This document shows positions 25,509-34,004 of a stretch of DNA of 57,852 bases, piece after piece. A program made the translations under genes and the position numbers. Positions within the stretch are counted from its first letter, which is position 1; the number at the start of each line of letters is the position of its first letter. Source of the stretch: Sinanaerobacter chloroacetimidivorans (lineage in GTDB: Bacteria > Bacillota > Clostridia > Peptostreptococcales > Anaerovoracaceae); assembly GCF_018128545.1 (NCBI RefSeq), contig NZ_JAGSND010000022.1, forward strand, positions 1 through 57,852, given 5' to 3'. The notes under the pieces are model-generated. The model was not told the DNA's origin and made no database searches. It saw only the letters and a list, made by a program, of their open reading frames with translations.

Positions 25509-27080
25509 TTAGCAAGAAGCATTGCGGTATTCCTTCGGGCTGACTCCCGTATTGCGTTTAAATACATAGCTGAAATAGTGCGGGTCGTTGTATCCGATGG
25601 CCAAAGCAATATCATGCAGTCTGTTGTTTTTATCGTACAGAAGTGTTTTGGCTGCCTCGATACGGCGCTTTGTCAAATACTCGATAAAGGTTTCCCCTGT
25701 TTCCTGTGAAAAAATGGCGCTGAAGTGGCTGGGAGAGAATCCCACCTGCTTTGCCACTGTATGAAGCGAAATTTCCGGGTCTGAATAGTGAGTGTCAATG
25801 TATTCTCTGGCGTTCCGGATTTCCTGTCCGTAGGGCACGTCCGACCCAGTGCTTCGCTGAGAAGCCATCTCTGTCAAAAGTTCCAATGCAAAGCTTCGTC
25901 CCTCCTCAAAGGAAGAAGCCAGATGAAACACCTGCTGTGGGTTCTCAGAGAGACTTCGTTGAAGGTCACCTTTTTCTTTCGTCAAACGGGATACGGTGAT
26001 AATCAGATCGGTGAGCAGATAATATCGCAGCAAATGGCTGTCGATGCTCTCATCGCTTACCTCTTTAAAATAATTGTCCAAAATCTTGGGTAAATCCTTG
26101 GGCGCGGCATGACGCAGCTGCTCCGCAAGGGGAACGTTAAAAGAAATGGCAGGCTTACGTGATATCCGGTCATGCTTCAGATCATCAAAGCCAATGATTT
26201 TATTGCCTCGGAAGATCAAGCCGCTGCCGAACACACTGCGGGCATCTGCATAGGACTTGGGCAGTTCTCCCACACGATCCACTATAGACCCGATACCTAC
26301 GGAAACATCCATGGACAGGTATCGCTTCAGCTCATGACTCAGAATCTGGGAGGTTTCATAAGCAGCCTCACGCACTGCTGTCTCACACTCCCCCTTCACG
26401 ATGAAAACCAGCTGCTCGGAGCCATGGAGAAACCAGATGCTGTCGGTTCTGTCACCCAGTACCCGATTTACAAGCAGCCTGATTCGTGCAAGCTCCTCGC
26501 CTGCCACAAAATCGGGGAGAACGGCCTGGCATACCATATATTTCTTGCTCAGCAGGCTGACCTTATGCCGTTCAGCAAGCTGTAAGGCTTCGTTCAGATT
26601 CAGTGCACCCAAAACCAATTCCCCAAGAAAGTGCTCCCTTAGAATGGTGGTTTCCAGCTCGTCACGTTTCAGGCTTTCTTCAATCTCCAGATAGTTCTTT
26701 TTCTCTTTTTCGATACGTTCCGCTACATCATCGAGCACCTCAAGCAGCTTCGCAGAATTCACCGGCTTCAAAATATAAGCGTCTACTCCTAACGAAACGG
26801 CTTTCTGAGCATATTCAAATTCGTCGTGCCCGCTGACGATTACAATATGAACCCAGGGCATTGCTCTTTTCACCAGTGCCGAAAGATCCAGGCCATCCAT
26901 AAAAGGCATACGAACGTCAGCGATCAGAATGTCCGGTTTCAGCTCCTGGATCAGCGGCAAGGCCATTTCGCCGTCGGCTGCCTCTCCGCAAATGGTATAG
27001 GCTTCCGCTTGCTTCTCGATACAGTTTCGGATACCTGCCCGGATAATTTCTTCATCGTCTGCCACAAATAATTTAATCAT
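25509..27080 (-). CDS. AraC-type response regulator (YesN family)
   Basis: 523 aa. N-terminal receiver domain MIKLFVADDEEIIRAGIRN with the phospho-acceptor in PDILIADVRMPFMDG and the KP motif ILKPVNS. A middle linker region is followed by a C-terminal AraC helix-turn-helix pair (ISLHTVAKQVGFSPSHFSAIFSQ, IALAIGYNDPHYFSYVFKRNTG). The ATG at 27080 has an AGGGAG site and overlaps the kinase stop by 8 bp, so the two are translationally coupled. Likely activates the locus A importer genes. Confidence 0.92.
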   Translation of the reverse strand: MIKLFVADDEEIIRAGIRNCIEKQAEAYTICGEAADGEMALPLIQELKPDILIADVRMPFMDGLDLSALVKRAMPWVHIVIVSGHDEFEYAQKAVSLGVDAYILKPVNSAKLLEVLDDVAERIEKEKKNYLEIEESLKRDELETTILREHFLGELVLGALNLNEALQLAERHKVSLLSKKYMVCQAVLPDFVAGEELARIRLLVNRVLGDRTDSIWFLHGSEQLVFIVKGECETAVREAAYETSQILSHELKRYLSMDVSVGIGSIVDRVGELPKSYADARSVFGSGLIFRGNKIIGFDDLKHDRISRKPAISFNVPLAEQLRHAAPKDLPKILDNYFKEVSDESIDSHLLRYYLLTDLIITVSRLTKEKGDLQRSLSENPQQVFHLASSFEEGRSFALELLTEMASQRSTGSDVPYGQEIRNAREYIDTHYSDPEISLHTVAKQVGFSPSHFSAIFSQETGETFIEYLTKRRIEAAKTLLYDKNNRLHDIALAIGYNDPHYFSYVFKRNTGVSPKEYRNASC

Positions 27081-28518
27081 AGTCCCACTCCCTGCAAGGA
27101 AGGGTGAAGCGAATGCTTGTCCCTCTTCCATATTTACTGTCTATCTCCAGTTCTCTGTTGTAATACAGCCGAATCCGCCTGTTTACATTGTAAAGTCCGA
27201 ATCCGCTGCTCTCCGACAGGCTGGTCCCACGCAAGCGTACCAGCACCTTATTAAGTTTCTCCTCTGTCATACCGATTCCATCATCAGCCACCGTGAAGGT
27301 CATCGTGTTATCCGGGTTTTTCTCCCCGGTAACCTGAATATGTCCGCCGCCGCGCTTATTTTTAATGCCATGATAAATGGCATTCTCCACCAGGGGCTGC
27401 AGCAGCAGCTTCAGGATGGGATAGTTTCCAAGCTCCGGATCAATATCAATTCGGTACGTCATAATATTATGATATCGTACCGATTGGATGCTAAGATAGC
27501 TCTGCACATGCATCTGTTCGTTGACTACCGTTACATAATCCTTTCCCTGATTCAGTGAAATGCGCAGAAAATCTGTAAAGGCCATGGCGATATCCACTAG
27601 TTCCTGATTTCGCTCCTGTTCAGCCAGCCAGATGATGGTTTCTAAGGTATTGTAAACAAAATGGGGTGTGATTTGTGCCTGAAGTGCTCTCATCTCCGCT
27701 TTTTGCAAATTTTGACCTACTTCTATCCGCTCATCAATGAGCTGCTGCAGACGTCCCGCCATATGATTCAAGCTCTTTGTAAGAGGGGCCAGCTCCTCAA
27801 CAAGGCTGTCTGCAGCCCGGGCGTCCAAATCCCCATTGGTAATCCGTCGTGTCATCTCCTCCAGTTCCAGAATAGGCTTATAAATGGAAACCCGCATATG
27901 GTGAAAGGAGTTGACAGCAAAATAAATAACCAGCAGCAAAATCATGACAATCAGCACCAGCACCGCCAGCGCTACTGCCTGTATTTGGTGGTTGAGCCTT
28001 GATATGGTGATCAGTTCCTCGTTGATATACTGCTCCAGCACCGTATAAGTGAGTCCCACCACGCTGACAATGTCCCGGTAAGAGCTTTCCTGAAGACTTA
28101 CCGCCGCCTGATTCCTGATTTGATCATGCAATGCGTCTACGTAGGTTCGCAGCGTATCGTTGGCACGCTGGGCCGCCACCACATATCGTGCCGCATTTTC
28201 GCTGTTTTCCTCCAAATCACGCAAACCTTCATCCACTCTGTTGATCATGTCGTATTGGCTGCCTTCATCGAACTCCTTTTTCCCCGATACAATATTCCAT
28301 ATCTCCTCCGCGAACTGGGTTTTTACCAGATCACGTATTTCCGCCGCGCGATCAATATTGTCAATCAGCTCCCCGTAACGGGCAGTCATCACCAGCATGG
28401 CTACAGTCATAATTACTGTCGGTACCGCCATGGCAATAATGATGGTCTGATAAGATTGCTTGAGCATGGATCGGATGCTGCTGTCTCCTCTGAGGATGGC
28501 ATGAAAAGTCTTTTTCAT
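27073..28518 (-). CDS. Sensor histidine kinase (YesM/LytS-type, HAMP)
   Basis: 481 aa from the ATG at 28518 (MKKTFHAILRGD), which has a perfect AAAGGAGG. Two membrane helices (about residues 22-45 and 190-215) flank an extracellular helical region. A HAMP segment follows, then the phospho-histidine box in RALQAQITPHFVYNTLE and an ATPase domain with LVENAIYHGI and DDGIGMTEEKL. The start overlaps the sensor-protein stop (ATGA). With the anchored sugar-binding protein it forms a three-component sensor. Confidence 0.93.
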   Translation of the reverse strand: MKKTFHAILRGDSSIRSMLKQSYQTIIIAMAVPTVIMTVAMLVMTARYGELIDNIDRAAEIRDLVKTQFAEEIWNIVSGKKEFDEGSQYDMINRVDEGLRDLEENSENAARYVVAAQRANDTLRTYVDALHDQIRNQAAVSLQESSYRDIVSVVGLTYTVLEQYINEELITISRLNHQIQAVALAVLVLIVMILLLVIYFAVNSFHHMRVSIYKPILELEEMTRRITNGDLDARAADSLVEELAPLTKSLNHMAGRLQQLIDERIEVGQNLQKAEMRALQAQITPHFVYNTLETIIWLAEQERNQELVDIAMAFTDFLRISLNQGKDYVTVVNEQMHVQSYLSIQSVRYHNIMTYRIDIDPELGNYPILKLLLQPLVENAIYHGIKNKRGGGHIQVTGEKNPDNTMTFTVADDGIGMTEEKLNKVLVRLRGTSLSESSGFGLYNVNRRIRLYYNRELEIDSKYGRGTSIRFTLPCREWDYD

Positions 28519-29477
28519 TGCGCCCAGTCCTCCTTTGTGATCAATAGGGTGTCTATAAGAAGCTCTACGTCCTCCTGTGTTTGTTCCTCCCACATCAGTC
28601 TGCCGGCTGCTTCCAGCGTCTTTACCCCTACCGCGGCCGGATTGCAACGAACCAGACATTCAATTTTGCCCTCCTGTACCAGGGTCTGCACCTCTTCCGC
28701 CCCGCCAAAGGCATAAATTTTGATATCTTTCCCCGGTATTTTACCGGCTTCGGTAATGGCGTTCACAGCCCCCAGTGTCATCGCATCATTATGAGAGATA
28801 ATAATATCGATTTGATAATCATTTCGAAGCATGTTATTTACGATTTCTTTACCCTTTGAGCGCATGAATTCACCGCAGACACTGTAATCGATATGATAAC
28901 GTCCGTCCTTTTCCAGCGTTTCACGAAATCCCCGTGTGATTTCACGCACGGAATAGGCCCCGGTAGTGCCGCAGAGTTCCAGGATCACCGCCTCTCCCTC
29001 CGTGTCAAGCAATAGCCGTTGTGCGGCCTTTACAGCAGCATGATAATAATCATAACCCACATAACTGGCAGTGATGCCTCCCCTTCCGGGACGAACGGCC
29101 TTATCCACCGCAATAACCGGAATCCCTGCTTGTTCCGTCTCCGAAAGGACCTTGTCCCATCCGTTTTCCACCAGAGGGGAGAAGACTATGACATCCGCCT
29201 GATAGGCGATCAGGGCACGAAGCGCATCGATCTGTGCATTCTGATTACGCTCCGCCATGATGGGCATTACCACCATATCATGAAGCTCAGCAGCTTCTTC
29301 AATAGATCGCTCTAATTCATCTTTCCAGGTATCCTCCGTCACCGTCACCACCAGGCCCAATATCCTGGACGGTGCAGACAGACTTTCATTCTGATGAATA
29401 CCAAGGGCGATACCAACGGCCACAATCAGAATCAGAGCGGCAATCGCCCCTGCCATCACTCCTTTTTCCTTGTACAT
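28515..29477 (-). CDS. Membrane-anchored sugar-binding sensor protein (RbsB-like)
   Basis: 320 aa from the ATG at 29477, behind AGAAGGGGG. One N-terminal hydrophobic helix (MAGAIAALILIVAVGIALGI) with no lipobox cysteine, so it should stay anchored outside the membrane. The rest is a type I periplasmic binding fold (ILGLVVTVTEDTWKDELERS, DVIVFSPLVENGWDKVL, AVILELCGTTGAYSVREITRGF, DIIISHNDAMTLGAVNAI). It lies first in the operon with kinase and regulator and has no adjacent ribose-type permease, so it probably senses rather than transports. Confidence 0.88.
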   Translation of the reverse strand: MYKEKGVMAGAIAALILIVAVGIALGIHQNESLSAPSRILGLVVTVTEDTWKDELERSIEEAAELHDMVVMPIMAERNQNAQIDALRALIAYQADVIVFSPLVENGWDKVLSETEQAGIPVIAVDKAVRPGRGGITASYVGYDYYHAAVKAAQRLLLDTEGEAVILELCGTTGAYSVREITRGFRETLEKDGRYHIDYSVCGEFMRSKGKEIVNNMLRNDYQIDIIISHNDAMTLGAVNAITEAGKIPGKDIKIYAFGGAEEVQTLVQEGKIECLVRCNPAAVGVKTLEAAGRLMWEEQTQEDVELLIDTLLITKEDWAQ

Positions 29478-29525
29478 ACAGTTCCCCCTTCTGCTATGAC
29501 GAGACTTGCCCGTTCCTGCTCTTTC

Positions 29526-29587
29526 TCGGCAAGATTTCACCCGATTTTAAGTTTTACCCCTTTGTTCGGCAAGATTTTCTCTTGATC
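29526..29587. repeat. Two direct 12-bp repeats in the sensor operon leader
   Basis: TCGGCAAGATTT occurs at 29526-29537 and 29576-29587, 50 bp apart, between the presumed promoter and the sensor gene. Candidate binding sites for the AraC-type regulator, by inference from position and spacing only. Confidence 0.4.
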
Positions 29588-29603
29588 TCGAATTTTTAAC
29601 CTT

Positions 29604-29632
29604 ATTATACATTTCTATCATGGGAAAGACAA
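29604..29632 (-). promoter_or_regulatory. Sigma-A-type promoter of the sensor-kinase-regulator operon
   Basis: On the minus strand TTGTCT, 17 bases, TATAAT. The -10 is perfect and the -35 matches 4 of 6. It lies about 125 bp upstream of the sensor-protein ATG. Confidence 0.6.
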
Positions 29633-29654
29633 TCTGCTATCTTTTATAGGAGGC

Positions 29655-29691
29655 ACAGCAAACCGGGAGCAAATGACTCCCGGTCTGCTGT
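29655..29691. terminator. Conserved hairpin downstream of mgtC copy 2
   Basis: ACAGCA/TGCTGT and CCGGGAG/CTCCCGG arms with a small internal loop. Paralogous to the hairpin at 18392-18428. It lies upstream of the sensor operon promoter, so it probably insulates the two transcripts. Confidence 0.6.
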
Positions 29692-29698
29692 ATAATAT

Positions 29699-29778
29699 GG
29701 CAGTAGAAATCACAAATCACAGATTTGTGATTTCCGTGCATAAGTCCGCCAACAATTTGCTTCACAAATTGGGCGGGC
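29699..29778 (-). repeat. Single copy of the 86-bp repeat family, with 6-bp direct repeats
   Basis: Read on the minus strand it begins GCCCGCCCAATTTGTGAAGC and matches the kamA-leader repeat in both hairpins; its second hairpin is more perfect (GAAATCACAAATC/GATTTGTGATTTC). TAATAT flanks it on both sides (29693-29698 and 29779-29784), 86 bp apart. The homologous position after mgtC copy 1 has the flanking sequences but not the element, so this looks like an insertion. Confidence 0.85.
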
Positions 29779-29844
29779 TAATATATCAAAATGTTGATGA
29801 CTGCAAAATAGGTAAGAGTCCGCAAATCAATTTACCGGTACGGC

Positions 29845-30534
29845 CTAACACTCTTCTGCTTTGACTTTCGAGACCCCATTTAAGGCCGAAATTTCCGAAA
29901 TAAATCCATCATAATCTATTTTTTTCCTGGATTTATTAAAGCTTAACTTTGATACCAGGTGATATCTGACTCTGTCATCACCGATTTCTTCTTCTGTGAT
30001 GTCCACATCCTTTAACGTGATATCATAACGCGGAGCAATCCTCTTGATATTGATCAGGGCACAGGACAAATCCGTACAATCCAGTTCCATATGCAGCCCT
30101 GTAAATTTCACCTTCATAAAGCGCTTTTCCAAATATTCAAATATTGTGAGAGTAAGGATAATCGCAATCGTACCTGCTATTGCCGATTCATAAAACCCCC
30201 CGCCGGCTGCAAGGCCGAGACAGGCCACGGCCCAAAGACTGGCTGCGGTGGTAAGTCCCCTGATGGTCAGGCCCTCACGCATAATGGTCCCTGCTCCCAG
30301 AAAACCGATTCCGGATATGACTTGGGCACCTAATCGTGTTGGATCCATCGTTGTAATGTCTGCGTACTTGTAAAGGGACATCTCTCCCATCAACATAACC
30401 ACGGCAGCTCCAATAGCAACCAGCATATGAGTTCTGAGCCCTGCAGGACGATTGCTGGTCTCTCTTTCCCAGCCTATGATTCCGCCAATTACCATGGCCA
30501 ATACGATTCTAAAACACATTTCGAGTATGGTCAT
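29845..30534 (-). CDS. MgtC family membrane protein, copy 2
   Basis: 229 aa, differing from copy 1 (18480-19169) at about 11 residues, mostly conservative. The DNA differs much more, mainly at third codon positions, so both copies have been kept functional by selection. Same multi-helix MgtC domain and ACT-like tail. Start chosen at the third ATG of a run of three, with GAGAGGGGG in front. Last gene of locus B, 41 bp after the metallo-beta-lactamase-fold gene. Confidence 0.9.
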   Translation of the reverse strand: MTILEMCFRIVLAMVIGGIIGWERETSNRPAGLRTHMLVAIGAAVVMLMGEMSLYKYADITTMDPTRLGAQVISGIGFLGAGTIMREGLTIRGLTTAASLWAVACLGLAAGGGFYESAIAGTIAIILTLTIFEYLEKRFMKVKFTGLHMELDCTDLSCALINIKRIAPRYDITLKDVDITEEEIGDDRVRYHLVSKLSFNKSRKKIDYDGFISEISALNGVSKVKAEEC

Positions 30535-30575
30535 CATCATCCCCCTCTCTTCAGTTATTCTCAAGACTGCTGCAT

Positions 30576-31565
30576 TCAGCTTTCTACATAATACGTAGAG
30601 ATTTCTCCGGTGTTCTCGTCACAAATAAATTTAACAGCACAAATCTCTTTTACTTCTGAAAATCCCTCTCCCAAACATCCTGTTACAAATACTCCGCCAA
30701 CCTTCCTGTTCTCTTTCAGATAGGCATAAGCCCGGTCAATTACCGTTGGGTGTGCACTGTTAAATCTCTTATCGACAGAAGAACATATGACAAAGATATC
30801 CGGTTGGGATACTTGGATCATCTCCTGCGGCATCCCGTCCGCCTGCCCATGGTGTGTCACTTTTAAAATCTGACTTCCCAGCCTGTTTCCGTAGGTTCTA
30901 TAGATTTCATCCCAGCCGTCCACCTTGTCTCCGGTAAGAAGCACCGCCGTTTTTCCGGCTTGTATCCAAAGAGACAAACTGGTTTGATTGCCTTTTGCAT
31001 CAATTTCATAATACAAAGCCTCTGCTTTTTTTAGATCTGATCCGGAACGAAGCTCTTCAAATGCTTCAAGGGTCTCTTTTTGGTGCTCAGGGCTTGGGGA
31101 TAATAGTTCAACCGTCAGCCCTTGATCCGGAGATACCCTTCCGTCTCCCCTTCCTCTTTGAAAAATCGGTATCTTCCTGGTCTCACATTCTTCCAAAAGT
31201 TCCTTGTAGCTTTCCAGAGCATTTTTAAATAATACTCCGCTCAGATTTCCTTCTCTGACGCTTTGAAACCATTCAATCATATCCAGGCAAGGCAGTATTG
31301 GCTTTACATTGATCCAGACCGCAGAAACCGGAAAATTTCTCAAAACCTCCGGTATTCCGCCAATATGGTCATCGTGTATATGTGTGACGACAACCAGATC
31401 AACTTTTGAGATTCCTGTTTTTTTTAAATAATCCCGGATACGGATGCAGCCGGGATTATCATATTCTTCTTTTCTGTTTGTTCCGCCGTCTATCAGCATG
31501 ACAAAATTATCTTTTGTGATCAGGGTGGCCTCTCCATAGCCGACATTTACAAAATGCACCTGCAT
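30576..31565 (-). CDS. Metallo-beta-lactamase-fold hydrolase (ComEC C-terminal type)
   Basis: 329 aa, no signal peptide. Metal-binding motif THIHDDHIGG (near residue 60), preceded by MLIDGG, then VLLTGDKVDGW and KVTHHGQADG. This is the soluble ComEC/Rec2-like metallo-hydrolase family, whose members cleave phosphodiesters or act on small molecules. It sits 10 bp from an importer permease gene and before mgtC, so it may process the imported compound (for example a phosphodiester); the substrate is unproven. Confidence 0.85.
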   Translation of the reverse strand: MQVHFVNVGYGEATLITKDNFVMLIDGGTNRKEEYDNPGCIRIRDYLKKTGISKVDLVVVTHIHDDHIGGIPEVLRNFPVSAVWINVKPILPCLDMIEWFQSVREGNLSGVLFKNALESYKELLEECETRKIPIFQRGRGDGRVSPDQGLTVELLSPSPEHQKETLEAFEELRSGSDLKKAEALYYEIDAKGNQTSLSLWIQAGKTAVLLTGDKVDGWDEIYRTYGNRLGSQILKVTHHGQADGMPQEMIQVSQPDIFVICSSVDKRFNSAHPTVIDRAYAYLKENRKVGGVFVTGCLGEGFSEVKEICAVKFICDENTGEISTYYVES

Positions 31566-31575
31566 GATCTTCTCC

Positions 31576-32448
31576 TTAAACCTTTTGCTTGTCGAAGGAT
31601 TTTTTTATGTATGCGCCTGCCAGAATCAAAACAATGACTGTCATAATCAAAGCTGCTGCCGATCCGTATCCGACCTTCAATCCCTTTACACCGTGCTGAA
31701 ATATATACTGGGTAATGGTTGCCGTTGAATTAGCCGGGCCGCCTTTTGTTAAAATATTTACTTTATCAAACAATCGGAAGGTGTCAATAGTTCGAAGCAG
31801 AACTACCATGATCACTCCGTTTGCAATATTCGGAAGAGTAACATAAATAAATTGCTGCCAGATACCGGCACCGTCAATTTTTGCCGCCTCATACTGTCCC
31901 TGGGGAACCGATTGCAGCGAAGCATAGATCAATAAAAATGCGAAGGGAGCATATTGCCATATATCTATCACAAGAATGGCGTAAAATGCCGTATTTACAT
32001 CCATGAGCCAGTTCACTGGCCCGATGCCGATACCGCCAATTAGTTTATTGATAATACCGTAATTGTTAGAAAACATGATCTGCCATATTAAAGCAACCGT
32101 AACCGGAGGCAAAAGAGTCGGCAGCAAGGATACTGTTCTCAGTGTCTTGCGTCCCCTTTGCAGACTGTTTACCAGTAAAGCAATGGCCAATCCCAGGAGT
32201 GTTTCAAAAAACACTGCAAGAATAGTAAATTTCACTGTGTTATAAACTGCCTGCTGGAAGTATACATCCTTAAAAATATTGGTATAGTTCTCAAAACCAA
32301 TGATTCCGGGTTCCTGTCGGGATAAGTAATAATAGTCCGTAAAACTATAAAATATATTAAATATCAGTGGAAATATGCTAAGTGCGATTAGTATTAGCAT
32401 TGTCGGTGTAGTCATTATGTAGGCAAAGCCGCTTTTCCTTTTTTTCAT
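31576..32448 (-). CDS. ABC sugar importer permease (MalF/UgpA type), locus B
   Basis: 290 aa with six membrane helices. It starts with a cytosolic KKRKSGFAYIMTTPTMLILI, and the EAA loop is EAAKIDGAGIWQQFIYVTLPNIANG near residue 195, diagnostic of carbohydrate uptake class 1 importers. It works with the permease at 34005-34841, the binding protein at 32542-33780 and probably the ATPase at 40733-41821. Confidence 0.92.
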   Translation of the reverse strand: MKKRKSGFAYIMTTPTMLILIALSIFPLIFNIFYSFTDYYYLSRQEPGIIGFENYTNIFKDVYFQQAVYNTVKFTILAVFFETLLGLAIALLVNSLQRGRKTLRTVSLLPTLLPPVTVALIWQIMFSNNYGIINKLIGGIGIGPVNWLMDVNTAFYAILVIDIWQYAPFAFLLIYASLQSVPQGQYEAAKIDGAGIWQQFIYVTLPNIANGVIMVVLLRTIDTFRLFDKVNILTKGGPANSTATITQYIFQHGVKGLKVGYGSAAALIMTVIVLILAGAYIKKSFDKQKV

Positions 32449-32541
32449 ATTTTACCACCCTGCTGTCATCTGATTTGATAGAAGGGACCGGAGCCGATAT
32501 CTTTATAGAGGAGGGAAATCTTCTCCGGGCCCTTTATTTCA

Positions 32542-33780
32542 TTATTTCATGATCGCTTCAATAGCTGCTTTTGCATCTGCCAAAGCCTGATCGATTGATT
32601 TGGTTCCGGAAATTGCACTGGACAATTCTGCTCCATAGGCAGTTTCAATGTCAGTCCAAAGAGGTGTTCTCGGACGAACCACAGAATTTTCGGTACCGAC
32701 TAAGATAGTTTCAAAGTAAGGATATTTAGCTGTCAATTCGCTGTCCGTAAATACGCTGGTTCGTGTTGGAACTCCGCCGAATTCAGCTGCTTTTTTCTGT
32801 ACATCGGCGCTGGTCACATATTCCAGGAACTTCATGGCAAGCTCACTGTTTGCGGAATTTGCAGTCACACCCATCATCCAGTTTCCGATCATACCCGTTG
32901 GGTAAGCGTTGCTGGAGCTCGTTGCCTTGGATGGAATGGAAGCATATTCAGCAGTTGCACTCTCACCGGAGATGTACCAGGACGGCCATCCCAGGCTCAT
33001 AGCTGCCTTTCCGTCGGAAACCGCTGCAACGATGTCATTTTTCTCATAGTTAGCACCGTTTGCCAGCAAATCCATGTAAAGCTTTAAAGCTTCCTTGGCT
33101 TCTTTGGAGTCAATGGTTACATTCCAGTTTTCATCAAAAACATCTCCGCCAAAGGCCCAAAGAACCGGTAAATAATCGGATACGATGGGATTTCCCTGCT
33201 GACCGCGGATCACGTATCCAACCTTGCCGTCTTTCCCGTTAACAGCTTTGGATATTTTCAGAATATCCTCCCAGCTTTCAGGAACAGAAAAGCCCTTGTC
33301 GTCCAATACCTGCTTGTTGTAGAACAAAAGCTGAACATTTCCTGCGAAAGGCAAGGCATAAAGGTCACCCTCTGCATAAGGATGCTTTCCGATATCCAGA
33401 GAAGCCTTTACAAAGTCAGAATCTTCTTTGTATCCCATCTCCGTGAGGTTTGCAAAGATTCCCGCTTCACAGAGCTCCGGCATCCATGGATCATCTGCCA
33501 TTGCCAGGTCATAAGCGCCGGTTTTATTTTGGGAATCAAGTGAAATTTTCTGCTTCAGATCTGTTGCTTCCAGGCCCAGAACTTCAATCGTGCAGTTATT
33601 TTCTGCTTCAAAATCCCCTTTTACAGCCTCAAGAACATCCACATGTGAACCACCGCGAGCAGCCACAACTAATTTTACAGGCTCTCCGCTTGTGTCGGCC
33701 TCCTTCTCCCCTCCGCCGCATGCTGCCAGCATGGTTACAAGAAGACAAAGGACCAGTAAAATCGATAGTTTGCGTTTCAT
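32542..33780 (-). CDS. Solute-binding lipoprotein (MalE/UgpB type), locus B
   Basis: 412 aa. Lipoprotein signal MKRKLSILLVLCLLVTMLAAC with lipobox LAAC. The mature family 1 binding protein shows GAYDLAMADDPWMPEL, YALPFAGNVQLLFYNKQVL, PESWEDILK, GKAAMSLGWPSWY and PTRTSVF. Typical targets are oligosaccharides or glycerol phosphates. An AAAAGGAGG site lies just in front of the ATG, and a degenerate copy of the 86-bp repeat family fills the gap to the upstream permease gene. Confidence 0.92.
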   Translation of the reverse strand: MKRKLSILLVLCLLVTMLAACGGGEKEADTSGEPVKLVVAARGGSHVDVLEAVKGDFEAENNCTIEVLGLEATDLKQKISLDSQNKTGAYDLAMADDPWMPELCEAGIFANLTEMGYKEDSDFVKASLDIGKHPYAEGDLYALPFAGNVQLLFYNKQVLDDKGFSVPESWEDILKISKAVNGKDGKVGYVIRGQQGNPIVSDYLPVLWAFGGDVFDENWNVTIDSKEAKEALKLYMDLLANGANYEKNDIVAAVSDGKAAMSLGWPSWYISGESATAEYASIPSKATSSSNAYPTGMIGNWMMGVTANSANSELAMKFLEYVTSADVQKKAAEFGGVPTRTSVFTDSELTAKYPYFETILVGTENSVVRPRTPLWTDIETAYGAELSSAISGTKSIDQALADAKAAIEAIMK

Positions 33781-33800
33781 TTTTTAACTCCTCCTTTTGT

Positions 33801-33992
33801 TAGCTCGCCCAATTTTATGCACCTAACCACATTTGAAGAGCAAATGTCAGATAGGTACCATACGGGAATTCTACGGCTTCAGCCGGATTGGAATTCTTCC
33901 GTTCACAAATTGGCAGCGAACTTATGCAAGGAAATCCCAAATCGTTACCTTGTTCCTAATTTTATCCGATTTGCAGATTTCCGCTGCGAACA
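33801..33992 (-). repeat. Interrupted copy of the 86-bp repeat family
   Basis: Both ends match the family: TAGCTCGCCCAATT at 33801 and TCACAAATTGGCAGCGAACTTATGCA from about 33902, then a diverged second hairpin ending CCGCTGCGAAC. About 90 bp of unrelated sequence splits the first hairpin. As at kamA, the TAGCTCGCCC end abuts the ribosome-binding site of the downstream gene. Confidence 0.7.
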
Positions 33993-34004
33993 TCTTTGAT
34001 AACC

